Positions 33,184 to 41,048 of a stretch of DNA of 64,000 nt are shown piece by piece. A model generated the notes under the pieces. The model was not told the DNA's origin and ran no database searches. It saw only the letters and a list, made by a program, of their open reading frames with translations. Source of the stretch: an uncultured Candidatus Melainabacteria bacterium (GTDB taxonomy: Bacteria > Cyanobacteriota > Vampirovibrionia > Gastranaerophilales > Gastranaerophilaceae); NCBI GenBank assembly GCA_934691935.1, contig CAKUTH010000001.1, positions 186,001 through 250,000 of the forward strand. Direction: 5' to 3'. The stretch's first letter is position 1. Each line of letters begins with the position of its first letter. A program made the position numbers and the translations under genes.

Positions 33184-34821
33184 AACCTTAAATAAATATA
33201 AAAATCCTCTCAGATTTATGAGGGGATTTTTTTGTAAAAAAGTTCTTGATTTAGTAGTTGTTTGTGTTATTATAAATATGTTGATGGCGCCTGTCGTCAA
33301 GTGGTTAAGACCTCGGATTGTGGTTCCGATATGCATGGGTTCGAATCCCATCTGGCGCCCCATATTAAACTTATTATCAGTCAATCGGTCTAAGAAGTCG
33401 AATATGACTGATTTTTTATGTGTTCGAAATTCTGAAAGATTATACTGAATACCCTCTGGATAAATTAGCTTTTGAAGCCTTTGTCTAAAATCTAAACTTC
33501 CATTTAGCCATAAGTCTTTAATGTTATTTAATACGAAGGTACAACTATTCAAATACTGTTCAATATTAACATCGGGTAATTCAATAGTTGCAATATCAGC
33601 TTTTTTAGAATTGATAGAGCTGTCATAGTCCTCGTTTACAAGCTTATAGTCATTTTCTGTAATTCTATCTTCTAAATATCGTTTTGTAAGTTTTTTCTTA
33701 TTCTCTATAAGTTCTTCAAGCTCTTTATTTAATCTATTTAAGGTTGTTTTCTGTTCTTTAATACTATTTTCGTAAGTATCTTCTAAAATAGCTCTAAAGA
33801 GTTGTAATAATTCTTTTTTAGGCTTAATTTGTTCCAAATGAGCAATAAAATCACTTTCTATTCTTGATTTTGCAACTCTAAATTTGATATTACAATCTTT
33901 ATTATGGCAATGATAATATGCGTATTTTTCTTTTCTACCTTTACTATAACTTGCAGTTAATGGAGTGTTGCAATAAGGACACCTAACATATCTTCTTAAA
34001 GGGAAGTCCTCTCGATTGCGTTTGTAACCACTTATTATAGGTTTCTTTCCATCAAGAATAGCCTGTACTTTGTAAAAAGTTTCATCGTCTATAAGTGGTT
34101 CGAAAATTCCTCGTTTTGGTTCTTCAAGCCACTCATAGGTTAACATCCCTATATAAACCTTATTTCTTAATATTCTTCCTATTTTATTTTTATCTAGCTT
34201 TTCCATGCCGGCAATACGCAGTTTATCTATTAACTCAGTTTGAGAATATAATCCAGTAGCAAATAATTCAAAAGCCATTTTTATGTATTTGGCATTAACT
34301 GGACAAGGAATTAATGACTTTTCTTTATCATTTTTATAACCGACTGGAGCTAAATTAACCCATCTTCCTTGTTCAACAGCTCCACGCATTCCCAATTTTG
34401 TGCGTTCCTGTATTTTTCGCCATTCATATCTTGATGTACCTTGATTTATCCATCTTAATAGTTCAGCTTCTGCTGTTTCTTCATTATTTTCAGTAACAGA
34501 TAATGGTTTAATATTATTCTTATCAAAAAATTTACCTAACTCTAAGTAATCGCTTTGTTCACCTCTTGATAATCTATCCCATTTCCAAAAAATAAGAGCA
34601 TCAACATCTTTGTATTTTTGTGTACAGTATTCAAACATAGCTTTTAACTGAGTTCGATTTAGATCTTTTGCACTTTCACCTTCTTCAATGAAAACTTTAT
34701 CAATCTCATAACCCTGTTTTAGTGCAAATTCAATACATTCTTTCTTCTGTTGAGCTAAACTATAACCATGTTTAGCTTGTTCTTCTGTTGATACTCTACA
34801 ATAAATTACTGCTTTTGGCAT
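33133..34821 (-). CDS. Large serine recombinase (3' end replaced on integration)
   Basis: Site-specific integrase/excisionase. Resolvase domain residues 1-140 with catalytic Ser11 (YCRVSTEEQ); recombinase domain about 165-270; zinc ribbon CPYCNTPL...CHNKDC near 285-320; coiled coil near 345-410. Residues up to 488 come from the element. From Arg489 on, the frame runs antisense through tRNA-His (QMGFEPMHIGTTIRG) and into the rpaB 3' end, giving a 562-residue chimera. In the circular form the frame would instead end after 25 other residues (QVIDFNSN...ELKQLLK) encoded at 44466-44543. An AGAGG ribosome site precedes the ATG. Confidence 0.9.
   Translation of the reverse strand: MPKAVIYCRVSTEEQAKHGYSLAQQKKECIEFALKQGYEIDKVFIEEGESAKDLNRTQLKAMFEYCTQKYKDVDALIFWKWDRLSRGEQSDYLELGKFFDKNNIKPLSVTENNEETAEAELLRWINQGTSRYEWRKIQERTKLGMRGAVEQGRWVNLAPVGYKNDKEKSLIPCPVNAKYIKMAFELFATGLYSQTELIDKLRIAGMEKLDKNKIGRILRNKVYIGMLTYEWLEEPKRGIFEPLIDDETFYKVQAILDGKKPIISGYKRNREDFPLRRYVRCPYCNTPLTASYSKGRKEKYAYYHCHNKDCNIKFRVAKSRIESDFIAHLEQIKPKKELLQLFRAILEDTYENSIKEQKTTLNRLNKELEELIENKKKLTKRYLEDRITENDYKLVNEDYDSSINSKKADIATIELPDVNIEQYLNSCTFVLNNIKDLWLNGSLDFRQRLQKLIYPEGIQYNLSEFRTHKKSVIFDFLDRLTDNKFNMGRQMGFEPMHIGTTIRGLNHLTTGAINIFIITQTTTKSRTFLQKNPLINLRGFLYLFKVLAYSLEHISDAPCCQY
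33200..33233 (+). terminator. Terminator of rpaB
   Basis: AAAAATCCTCTCA pairs with TGAGGGGATTTTT (one G-U) around a 6-nt loop, then a T run. Confidence 0.85.
33246..33273 (+). promoter_or_regulatory. Promoter of tRNA-His
   Basis: TTGATT (33246-33251), 16-nt spacer, TATTAT (33268-33273), 12 nt before the tRNA. Confidence 0.5.
33286..33362 (+). tRNA. tRNA-His(GTG), integration target
   Basis: Cloverleaf with the extra 5' G (position -1, 33286) opposite C73, the hallmark of tRNA-His. The anticodon loop TTGTGGT gives GTG, and the T arm is ATGGG-TTCGAAT-CCCAT. A U-U mismatch occurs at acceptor pair 6-67. The 3' CCA is encoded (33360-33362), unlike the other four tRNAs here. The end of the gene forms part of the 8-bp attachment repeat of the mobile element that follows, so the tRNA stays complete but is cut off from its own terminator, which now lies at 44550. 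Confidence 0.93.
33357..33364. repeat. attL core of the integrated element
   Basis: GCCCCATA, made of the last tRNA-His bases plus CCA and TA. It is repeated exactly at 44543-44550. Joining the recombinase frame across these repeats restores a full-length protein, which supports the assignment. Confidence 0.8.
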
Positions 34822-34960
34822 TTTGAGTTACCTCTTTTTGATTATTTATCAATACTGTACTTAATTGATATAGTGCATCCCTAATTTCTTCTAATTCTTT
34901 TTTTGACAATTCATCTTCGCTTAACCCTAAAATTTTACGGCATTCTTCAATACTAAGCAT
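34796..34960 (-). CDS. Small helical protein upstream of the recombinase (54 aa)
   Basis: Reads MLSIEECRKILGLSEDELSK, then a Glu-rich helix KELEEIRDALYQLSTVLI and a short tail. It overlaps the recombinase start by 26 nt in another frame, so the two are probably coupled. Small proteins with this ECRKILG...LYQL pattern are, to my recollection, frequent next to serine recombinases of gut elements; a role as recombination directionality factor is possible but unproven. A weak GGGA lies before the ATG. Confidence 0.6.
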   Translation of the reverse strand: MLSIEECRKILGLSEDELSKKELEEIRDALYQLSTVLINNQKEVTQNAKSSNLL

Positions 34961-35067
34961 TTGCTTATTCCCTACTGCTTGTATTGAAGCTCAAGTATTA
35001 CATTGTCACTTCAAAGATATGATTTACTATAATAAATAGTTAAATTAGCTCAATTTATTCATTGTCG

Positions 35068-36015
35068 CTAATCTAGCCTTTCGGTTTTTTCAATTGAAAT
35101 ATTGTAAGATTGACCTGTACCTTTTCCAATAGTTGTTTTAATATATTTATCTTGCTTTACAAGATTTTCTAATTCTTCATTGGTAATATCTGTATTATTT
35201 TTTATTTGAGTTGTTCTGAGTAATAATGATTTGCTGTTGGATTTCTTTTCTATTTTTATATGTTTTATTGCATCATCTCTTATAGTTTTAATAATTTTTT
35301 GTTCTTTAGAATTTGGCAAATCTTCTTTCAATGATAATTCATCTGTAATTGCTTTTTCATTATCAGAATGGAAAATGTATTCTGCAAAAACACTTAAGTA
35401 TTTTGAAAAAGGTAAAACTAAAAATGGTTTAAATTGTTTTAATCCATGTGCAATATTTAAAGCTAAATCTTTTTCTGTTAAATAGAATGCATTACAACTA
35501 TCATCTATCATTATAAAGAAATTTACACCTCTTTTATAAAAAGTAGATGCGTAAAAATCAAAATATCTATAATTAAATGTCCGATTTTTTACAAGAACAC
35601 CAGCACGATCATCAATTATCTGTTGTACAATACCTTTAATTTGTTCGTTTGAATAACCAAACTTTTTTAAATCGTTTATAAGAAGTAATTGAACACCTGT
35701 TCTAATCGAATATTTCCGCCATTGAATGTTGCTGGTTCTTTTATCCTCAAATAAACCTTTTGTATTCCAATCATTAACTTTACGATAAGTAATTTCAGAT
35801 TTATTATTGTTTGATATTTGTTTTGAAGCTTCAAATATTGTTTTTATCGATAAAAATGGATGAATAAAATAAGCATTTAAAATAGTTAATTCATAGTATT
35901 CTGATGTATTCACAATGTTTTCTATAAAAAATGCGTTTTTATATTCATCGGCAGTTTTATAATCTTTTATATTTATAAATTTTGGATTAAAATTTTCTAA
36001 ATCAATATCATTCAT
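35068..36015 (-). CDS. MerR-like DNA-binding protein of the element
   Basis: 315 residues. A MerR-type winged helix is recognised at about residues 70-125: ITYRKVNDWNTKGLFEDKR, then WRKYSI and a long helix LLLINDLKKFGYSNEQIKGIVQQI. The rest (130-315) is a mixed region with no cysteines of a classic metal sensor, ending in GKGTGQSYNISI. Probably a regulator of element genes. The promoter carries an 18-bp perfect palindrome over the -10, which suggests autoregulation. Other possibilities are an excisionase-type architectural protein. Confidence 0.6.
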   Translation of the reverse strand: MNDIDLENFNPKFINIKDYKTADEYKNAFFIENIVNTSEYYELTILNAYFIHPFLSIKTIFEASKQISNNNKSEITYRKVNDWNTKGLFEDKRTSNIQWRKYSIRTGVQLLLINDLKKFGYSNEQIKGIVQQIIDDRAGVLVKNRTFNYRYFDFYASTFYKRGVNFFIMIDDSCNAFYLTEKDLALNIAHGLKQFKPFLVLPFSKYLSVFAEYIFHSDNEKAITDELSLKEDLPNSKEQKIIKTIRDDAIKHIKIEKKSNSKSLLLRTTQIKNNTDITNEELENLVKQDKYIKTTIGKGTGQSYNISIEKTERLD

Positions 36016-36038
36016 TTTTATACCTTAATGTATAATTT

Positions 36039-36067
36039 ATTATAATGCATTATAATTATACATACAA
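36039..36067 (-). promoter_or_regulatory. Promoter with palindromic operator of the MerR-like gene
   Basis: On the minus strand: TTGTAT (36062-36067), 17-nt spacer, TATAAT (36039-36044). The perfect palindrome ATTATAATGCATTATAAT (36039-36056) covers the -10 and most of the spacer, the usual place for a repressor or MerR-type twist activator. Confidence 0.6.
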
Positions 36068-36092
36068 GTATAATTTAAGAAATATTAAATCT

Positions 36093-36626
36093 TTATTCCC
36101 AAACGAACCCATTAGAGTTTGAAACATTTATATCCAGAGTATTTGGAATATATTTATATTCAGAATTTCTATTAACCACAAGTCTTTCTAATTCATGTTC
36201 TATTTTAATAAGATTATTTTGAATACTTGTTTTATATTTCTGGAATTTATTTAGTTCATCAATAAGATCAAGTTTTATTTCTGGTTCATATCCTTTTTTC
36301 AAGCATGTAGAAAAATCCATTTCTATATCTGGATGTATTTTTGTTTCCAGATATTCTTTTTCAACTAAACATATTCTTCTAAAAGTCAATAAATTAGATA
36401 AAAGGATTTCCACCATTTGATTTTCGTACTCATTAGCCGGCATGAAACAATTATAAATAGATTTGCAAAAATCTTCATTATTTAATTTATCAAATTCCGT
36501 TGTTATCTTGCTAAAAAATCCATATTTTGTTGCATTCTGGCTTGATATAGCTTTTCCTTCTTTCGTTTTTACTCCACCTTTAATAGCATTCTTCCTATTT
36601 GCCTTGATTTGCTTTATTGTAGACAT
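36093..36626 (-). CDS. Protein with N-terminal NA...KTKEGK...NATKYG motif
   Basis: 177 residues. The start KANRKNAIKGGVKTKEGKAI followed by SSQNATKYGFF matches a widespread but uncharacterised N-terminal motif (NA-x-x-STGPKT-x-EGK-x-x-S-x-x-NA-x-KHG) found in many small proteins of bacteria and mobile elements. The rest is helical, with an anti-parallel coiled coil likely at 60-155. Function unknown. The ribosome site AAGGAGAAAA is strong. Confidence 0.65.
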   Translation of the reverse strand: MSTIKQIKANRKNAIKGGVKTKEGKAISSQNATKYGFFSKITTEFDKLNNEDFCKSIYNCFMPANEYENQMVEILLSNLLTFRRICLVEKEYLETKIHPDIEMDFSTCLKKGYEPEIKLDLIDELNKFQKYKTSIQNNLIKIEHELERLVVNRNSEYKYIPNTLDINVSNSNGFVWE

Positions 36627-36682
36627 AAGTATTTTCTCCTTATGACTATTATATAATTTTTTATAAATTTCTGCTTTTTGTA

Positions 36683-37018
36683 CTAAATTTTAGAAATTAT
36701 ATAATCTTTAATTTGTGCAAATTTTTCTTCTTCATCTGGCTTTGCAAACATTACAGTATTTTCATCTTTTGTAGCATCAAACAACCCATTCTTACTTTCT
36801 TGGCTACCTTGAAATATTATCTGCAAATAACCACTTGTAACTTTACCACTTTCTTTATATTGCAAACCTGCTATGGATTTAAGAAATATTATTTTTGTAC
36901 CATCCATCCCATGAGTGATAAAACTAAGAGCCCCTTTGCGTTTTATCTCAATTCTATTTGAATATAATAACATTTGCCCATTTATACCATTTGCAGTTAT
37001 AATCATTTCTTCAACCAT
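36683..37018 (-). CDS. DUF4429/PH-like domain protein
   Basis: 111 residues forming one domain: GINGQMLLYSNRIEIKRKGAL, then KIIFLKSIAGLQYKESG, SGYLQIIFQGSQESK and ENTVMFAKPDEEEKFAQIKDYI. This matches bacterial PH-like (DUF4429/SHOCT-linked) domains, but the C-terminal SHOCT helix is absent. No membrane segment. It is one of three similarly oriented small genes between the MerR-like and XRE regulators; AAAGGA precedes the ATG. Confidence 0.7.
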   Translation of the reverse strand: MVEEMIITANGINGQMLLYSNRIEIKRKGALSFITHGMDGTKIIFLKSIAGLQYKESGKVTSGYLQIIFQGSQESKNGLFDATKDENTVMFAKPDEEEKFAQIKDYIISKI

Positions 37019-37033
37019 ATTATTTATTCCTTT

Positions 37034-37768
37034 CTATATTTCATTTCCATCAACTATTAATTTTGTAGGAGTAAAGGAGAAATACAAATCTCCGCTTTGT
37101 CTGCTTATAGCCTTTATTTCAGAATAATATTCATCTTCATAAAATGACATATCTATATCCGCTTTAGCTTTTTTAGGAATAATTTTTGTATTTTTAATTT
37201 TAAAATCTCCAAGATTATTATCCAATTTATCGCTTATACTGATAATTCCCTCAAAAGCTTCTATATCTATATCTTTAAGATTTTCTATTTCAGCAGTTAT
37301 AATTAAATTACTTTGATAATTGGAAGTTTTAACTTCCCATGTATAATTATCAAATTTTAAATATCCATCCCTTATTTTTTGTTTTTCTGCACTAATAATT
37401 TTTTGTTGTTCGGCTTCCTTGTTTTCTTCTTCTAAATTTTTTTGTATTTTTTTAATCATCTGATTAAAACTTTTTCCTTCGAGGTAATCTATTTTATCTT
37501 CATTATCACCAAGTGATGCTAATTCTGCCATTGCAATTACAGCTTGAACTTTCTGATAATCATCTTTTGAACTGTTTTTTCTTATTCTTTCAATTACATT
37601 GTCATAATTTTTTCGTGTTACTTTGGTATTCATAGGATTTGTTAGTAGCTTAAATGTTAAAACAACAAATGATAAAATAATTAATGAACAAATAATATAA
37701 GTTATAATTTTCCACTTACTAACTATAAAATCTTTAATTTGTGTAAATATAATTTTTAGGTTTTTCAT
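37034..37768 (-). CDS. Membrane-anchored protein of unknown function (244 aa)
   Basis: Residues 19-41 form a single transmembrane helix (KIITYIICSLIILSFVVLTFKLL) after a short cytoplasmic start. The external or cytoplasmic remainder has a charged coiled-coil stretch near 100-130 (IKKIQKNLEEENKEAEQQK) and a beta-rich end with a FEGIISISDKLDNNLGDF block. Such tails resemble immunoglobulin-like accessory domains. Start supported by GAAAGG. It ends 16 nt before the DUF4429-type gene, so the two are probably one unit. Confidence 0.55.
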   Translation of the reverse strand: MKNLKIIFTQIKDFIVSKWKIITYIICSLIILSFVVLTFKLLTNPMNTKVTRKNYDNVIERIRKNSSKDDYQKVQAVIAMAELASLGDNEDKIDYLEGKSFNQMIKKIQKNLEEENKEAEQQKIISAEKQKIRDGYLKFDNYTWEVKTSNYQSNLIITAEIENLKDIDIEAFEGIISISDKLDNNLGDFKIKNTKIIPKKAKADIDMSFYEDEYYSEIKAISRQSGDLYFSFTPTKLIVDGNEI

Positions 37769-37781
37769 ATTTTTACCTTTC

Positions 37782-37797
37782 TTGCATTCAAATGCAA
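37782..37797. promoter_or_regulatory. Candidate XRE operator in the divergent region
   Basis: TTGCATT-CA-AATGCAA is an inverted repeat just upstream of the 244-aa gene. Further TTGCA half-sites occur in the same 160-bp divergent region (TTTTGCAATATGCA and ACTTGCATAAA at about 37817-37843), which suits control of both directions by the neighbouring XRE protein. Confidence 0.5.
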
Positions 37798-37927
37798 ATT
37801 TTGATTAATTTTATTTTGCAATATGCACATATACTTGCATAAAGGTAAAAGAAATTCAACTTATTTTGCGGTTAAGGTTAATTCATTTTTACAAGTATTT
37901 CATAAAGAATATATTGTGAGGTGAAAA

Positions 37928-38248
37928 ATGTCTGAATTAAAAAAGCTTTTAGGAAAAAGGATTAGAGAAATAAGAGTGGCGAGAAACTTAACACAAGAAG
38001 ATTTATCAGAATTAACTGATATAGGCGCTTCTAGTATAAGTAAAATTGAAAGCGGTCATTTTCATCCTACTGATGAAAACCTTGAAAGAATTGCAAAAGC
38101 CCTAAACGTTGAACCTTACAAACTATATATGTTTAATCATCAGAAAGATACAAAAGAACTCCTGCAAGACATCCAAACAAAGCTAAACAAAGCAACAGAT
38201 GAGGAAATAAAACTGGCTTATAAAGTTTTGAACGGGATTTTAGATTAA
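37928..38248 (+). CDS. XRE-family transcriptional regulator
   Basis: 106 residues. A classic Cro/CI helix-turn-helix at 8-65: KRIREIRVARNLTQEDLSEL, ASSISKIESGHFHPT and LERIAKALNV. The C-terminal helix (75-106) probably dimerises. It is the only plus-strand gene of the element, transcribed away from the 244-aa gene, with GAGG before its ATG. It ends convergent to and overlapping the 809-aa gene by 4 nt, so it may act on the element or defence genes. Confidence 0.85.
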   Translation: MSELKKLLGKRIREIRVARNLTQEDLSELTDIGASSISKIESGHFHPTDENLERIAKALNVEPYKLYMFNHQKDTKELLQDIQTKLNKATDEEIKLAYKVLNGILD

Positions 38249-40674
38249 TTTTTTTTTTGAAACTCTGATAAAATATTAGAGTATTCGGAAATATCATTAT
38301 GATCAATCCAATGTCTTGCAAAATGTGGAATATCATTTTCTTCTAACTGATCAAAATAAAAACTTTGTTGAGGTTTATCTTGTGGTTTATATTGAATTAT
38401 GAAATCGCTTAGTAGAGTAAATATTTCAGAGTGTTTATCATTTTTAGATAAAAGTAGGTTTATCAAATTAATTCCTTGATATAAAATCTTTTTATTCTTT
38501 AACTTTTCAAAATAAATAATTATATTTTGAATTAAATTTTTAATTATTTCCTTATTTCGCATATCTGCATTATTATAAGCTTGTACAGCTAAATTTACAA
38601 AATGTACAAAATCTTCTATATATAAACTAGGAAATGTTTCTGAGTTAGTATATTTTTCTAAAATACTTAAGAAAATAGAGTAGAGTTTTTCTAATAATAT
38701 ACTAGATGCATCTAATAGTAATTCTTTTTGATAATTAGTAGCATTTATTCTTCTAATAAACAAAAATATGCATTTTTGGATATTATTTAAAGCTTCTGAA
38801 ATTCTATTTATACTAATAGTATTATTACTATCAAATAGTGTTTTTGCTGAACTTTCAAACAAATCAAGAAAATTAGCTATGCAATTAAAACTTCGTTCGA
38901 AATACACATTATCGTCAAAATCATAAACTAATATAGCATTATAAACTTGATCTAAGGCATTTACATAATGCGTAATCAATGAAGAACCGTTAATTATAGC
39001 ATTTTTATAAGGGGTCTTAATATATGGAGAATTGTTTAATATATCTGTAACAGATTTCAAATTCAAATCTCTACCAATATTATTAAAAAACGTAGAAAAA
39101 TCACTTGTATATGTATTATATGTTATTAGTAATTCAAAAGTTTTTACAAAAGCTTCTTTAACTTTGTTTTCAATATAATCTGTATCTATAGACATTTTTT
39201 CTATTAAATTGTACATAGCAATATTATAAAAAATGTTAATTAAATCGGTAATTATAAGGCTTATAAGATTGATACACCAAGCATTGTCTGTTACTTTTTT
39301 TGCATTGTTTAATCTCCAAATAATTTCAGCTAACGCACTTAAATCCTCTACTACTCCTGTTGCTTCATTTATTGAGTGATTAAATATAAGTTTATGAATA
39401 AACTTTCGTAAAGAAATAATTGCATCACGAGGAGCAGAAGTGTTTTCTAAATTTATTGAAATTATAACAAATTCTTGTGCATTTTTTTGAAAGGCAAAAA
39501 AACCAATAGTTTGTATAGTATGAAAGCTATTTTCATCAGTTTTTTCATTTATTGCACAAATACCGATTTTCTCATTTAAATCAACAATATGTTCTGGAAA
39601 TGACTGATATTTTAACTTCACAGATAAAATAAATAAATCTTTAATTTTATATGCAAGAAACTGGTAAAATTTTGTTTCAAAATCATTTTTATATAATTGA
39701 TTATAGGTTCTTACAATATTAATAAGAGCATTATTACAAGTTAAAAAGTCATTTAAATTATTTGCTCTCAAGAAATTTTCAGCTTGTCTAAAAATTGGTT
39801 CTACTTGTTTTTTTAATTCTTCTATTGTTGTTTCTGAAATTGTATAGTATTTTTTTCTATTAATACCCCAAAGTTTATATTTAATAAAATATTTTATCCC
39901 TTTTTTATTCACATCGTTAATAAGAGTTTTATCGGAAGAAATCTTCCAACTTTTAATAAAATTAATAGTATAGATTTCATATAGTTTAAGAAGAGTATCA
40001 AAATTCATCATGAAAGATATATTAATTGCAATTGTTATTAATTTTAAAACAAGATAAATTGATGCTATTAGGACTAATAAATCAATAAAATTATTTGAGC
40101 CTTTATAGTAAAAAATAAATGATGCTGTTGTATAAATAGCTAATATTATGAATAAGAAAATATTTGTATTTTTCCATTGCTGAAATATAGACTTAAAATC
40201 AGAATATTTGTTTTCAAAGTGTTGTAGTGTAGCAAATAAAATAGTTAAAACAATAGATGATACTGTAATAACAATTCCGATAGTTTCAAATACGGGATGT
40301 TTATTATTATTTAAAGCTGTTGGAATATTCCAATATGCATAAATATAATATACAAATAAAAATGACATGCTAACATCAAGTATTTTGTCAATAAATTTTG
40401 TTATTCTGAAAGGTTCTTTATTTAAGTTATGCAAAAATTTATAAATATTGTTGATAATTAAACTATTAAAAGATGTGTTTTGCCTATATATTTCAATTAA
40501 TATAACAATAGGAATTGCGATAAGAATGGCATAAATTGTAAAGCAATTAAATAAATGCAAATAATACATTATCCCGACTATACTAATAGTTATAATAGTT
40601 CCTAAGAACAAATAAACTAAGTTGATAAGAATTTTACAACACAAAGAATTTATATTTATTTCAAAATTATTCAT
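38245..40674 (-). CDS. Large unknown membrane protein (809 aa), partner of SIR2 operon
   Basis: Not recognised. The first 230 residues hold five or six transmembrane helices (about 14-36, 40-60, 105-125, 130-150, 170-190, 197-225). The other 580 residues are soluble, helical and low in Gly and Pro, with repeated Asn/Ile/Leu-rich helices that suggest a HEAT/TPR-like scaffold. The topology recalls some DUF2254-like proteins but I cannot confirm this. Its ATG overlaps the end of the 104-aa gene by 8 nt, third in the SIR2 operon. A role as membrane sensor or effector is inference. Confidence 0.6.
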   Translation of the reverse strand: MNNFEININSLCCKILINLVYLFLGTIITISIVGIMYYLHLFNCFTIYAILIAIPIVILIEIYRQNTSFNSLIINNIYKFLHNLNKEPFRITKFIDKILDVSMSFLFVYYIYAYWNIPTALNNNKHPVFETIGIVITVSSIVLTILFATLQHFENKYSDFKSIFQQWKNTNIFLFIILAIYTTASFIFYYKGSNNFIDLLVLIASIYLVLKLITIAINISFMMNFDTLLKLYEIYTINFIKSWKISSDKTLINDVNKKGIKYFIKYKLWGINRKKYYTISETTIEELKKQVEPIFRQAENFLRANNLNDFLTCNNALINIVRTYNQLYKNDFETKFYQFLAYKIKDLFILSVKLKYQSFPEHIVDLNEKIGICAINEKTDENSFHTIQTIGFFAFQKNAQEFVIISINLENTSAPRDAIISLRKFIHKLIFNHSINEATGVVEDLSALAEIIWRLNNAKKVTDNAWCINLISLIITDLINIFYNIAMYNLIEKMSIDTDYIENKVKEAFVKTFELLITYNTYTSDFSTFFNNIGRDLNLKSVTDILNNSPYIKTPYKNAIINGSSLITHYVNALDQVYNAILVYDFDDNVYFERSFNCIANFLDLFESSAKTLFDSNNTISINRISEALNNIQKCIFLFIRRINATNYQKELLLDASSILLEKLYSIFLSILEKYTNSETFPSLYIEDFVHFVNLAVQAYNNADMRNKEIIKNLIQNIIIYFEKLKNKKILYQGINLINLLLSKNDKHSEIFTLLSDFIIQYKPQDKPQQSFYFDQLEENDIPHFARHWIDHNDISEYSNILSEFQKKN

Positions 40675-40981
40675 CGTCTTTTATTAGCATACTCCTACCA
40701 TTTTTATTTATTGTATATAATGTTATAAAATGAAATATAATTGTTGCTAAAGTTGCAAAAAAACACCAAATTATAGCAAACCAAAATAAGACAGGTTTTA
40801 AGTTAAAAGAAAGAGTTAAATTTATTTGTAAGTTGTTTATCAAAAAATAAATAAATTTAATCGTAATTATATAAAAAATTGTAGCTATTAGTATAGATAA
40901 AAAATCTAATATAAATAATTCTAGAAATTCTTTTTTATTCTTTTTTATGATAGATATTAAATTAACAAATTTCTCTTTCAT
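40667..40981 (-). CDS. Small two-helix membrane protein (104 aa)
   Basis: Two transmembrane segments, about residues 20-48 (LFILDFLSILIATIFYIITIKFIYFLI) and 62-88 (LKPVLFWFAIIWCFFATLATIIF), with a lysine-rich start and a charged tail RSMLIKDDE. No family recognised. AAAAGGA stands 9 nt before the ATG. It lies 67 nt after the SIR2 gene and overlaps the 809-aa gene, so all three are likely one transcript. Confidence 0.65.
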   Translation of the reverse strand: MKEKFVNLISIIKKNKKEFLELFILDFLSILIATIFYIITIKFIYFLINNLQINLTLSFNLKPVLFWFAIIWCFFATLATIIFHFITLYTINKNGRSMLIKDDE

Positions 40982-41048
40982 ACATATATTCCTTTTCTTA
41001 ATTATAACAAAAATATACTTAAGAAAAGATTAATTCATTCATAATATT

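Noticed and set aside
33218..33448. A 76-codon plus-strand frame running through tRNA-His
   Set aside because: It crosses the tRNA and has no ribosome site; the tRNA explains the sequence.
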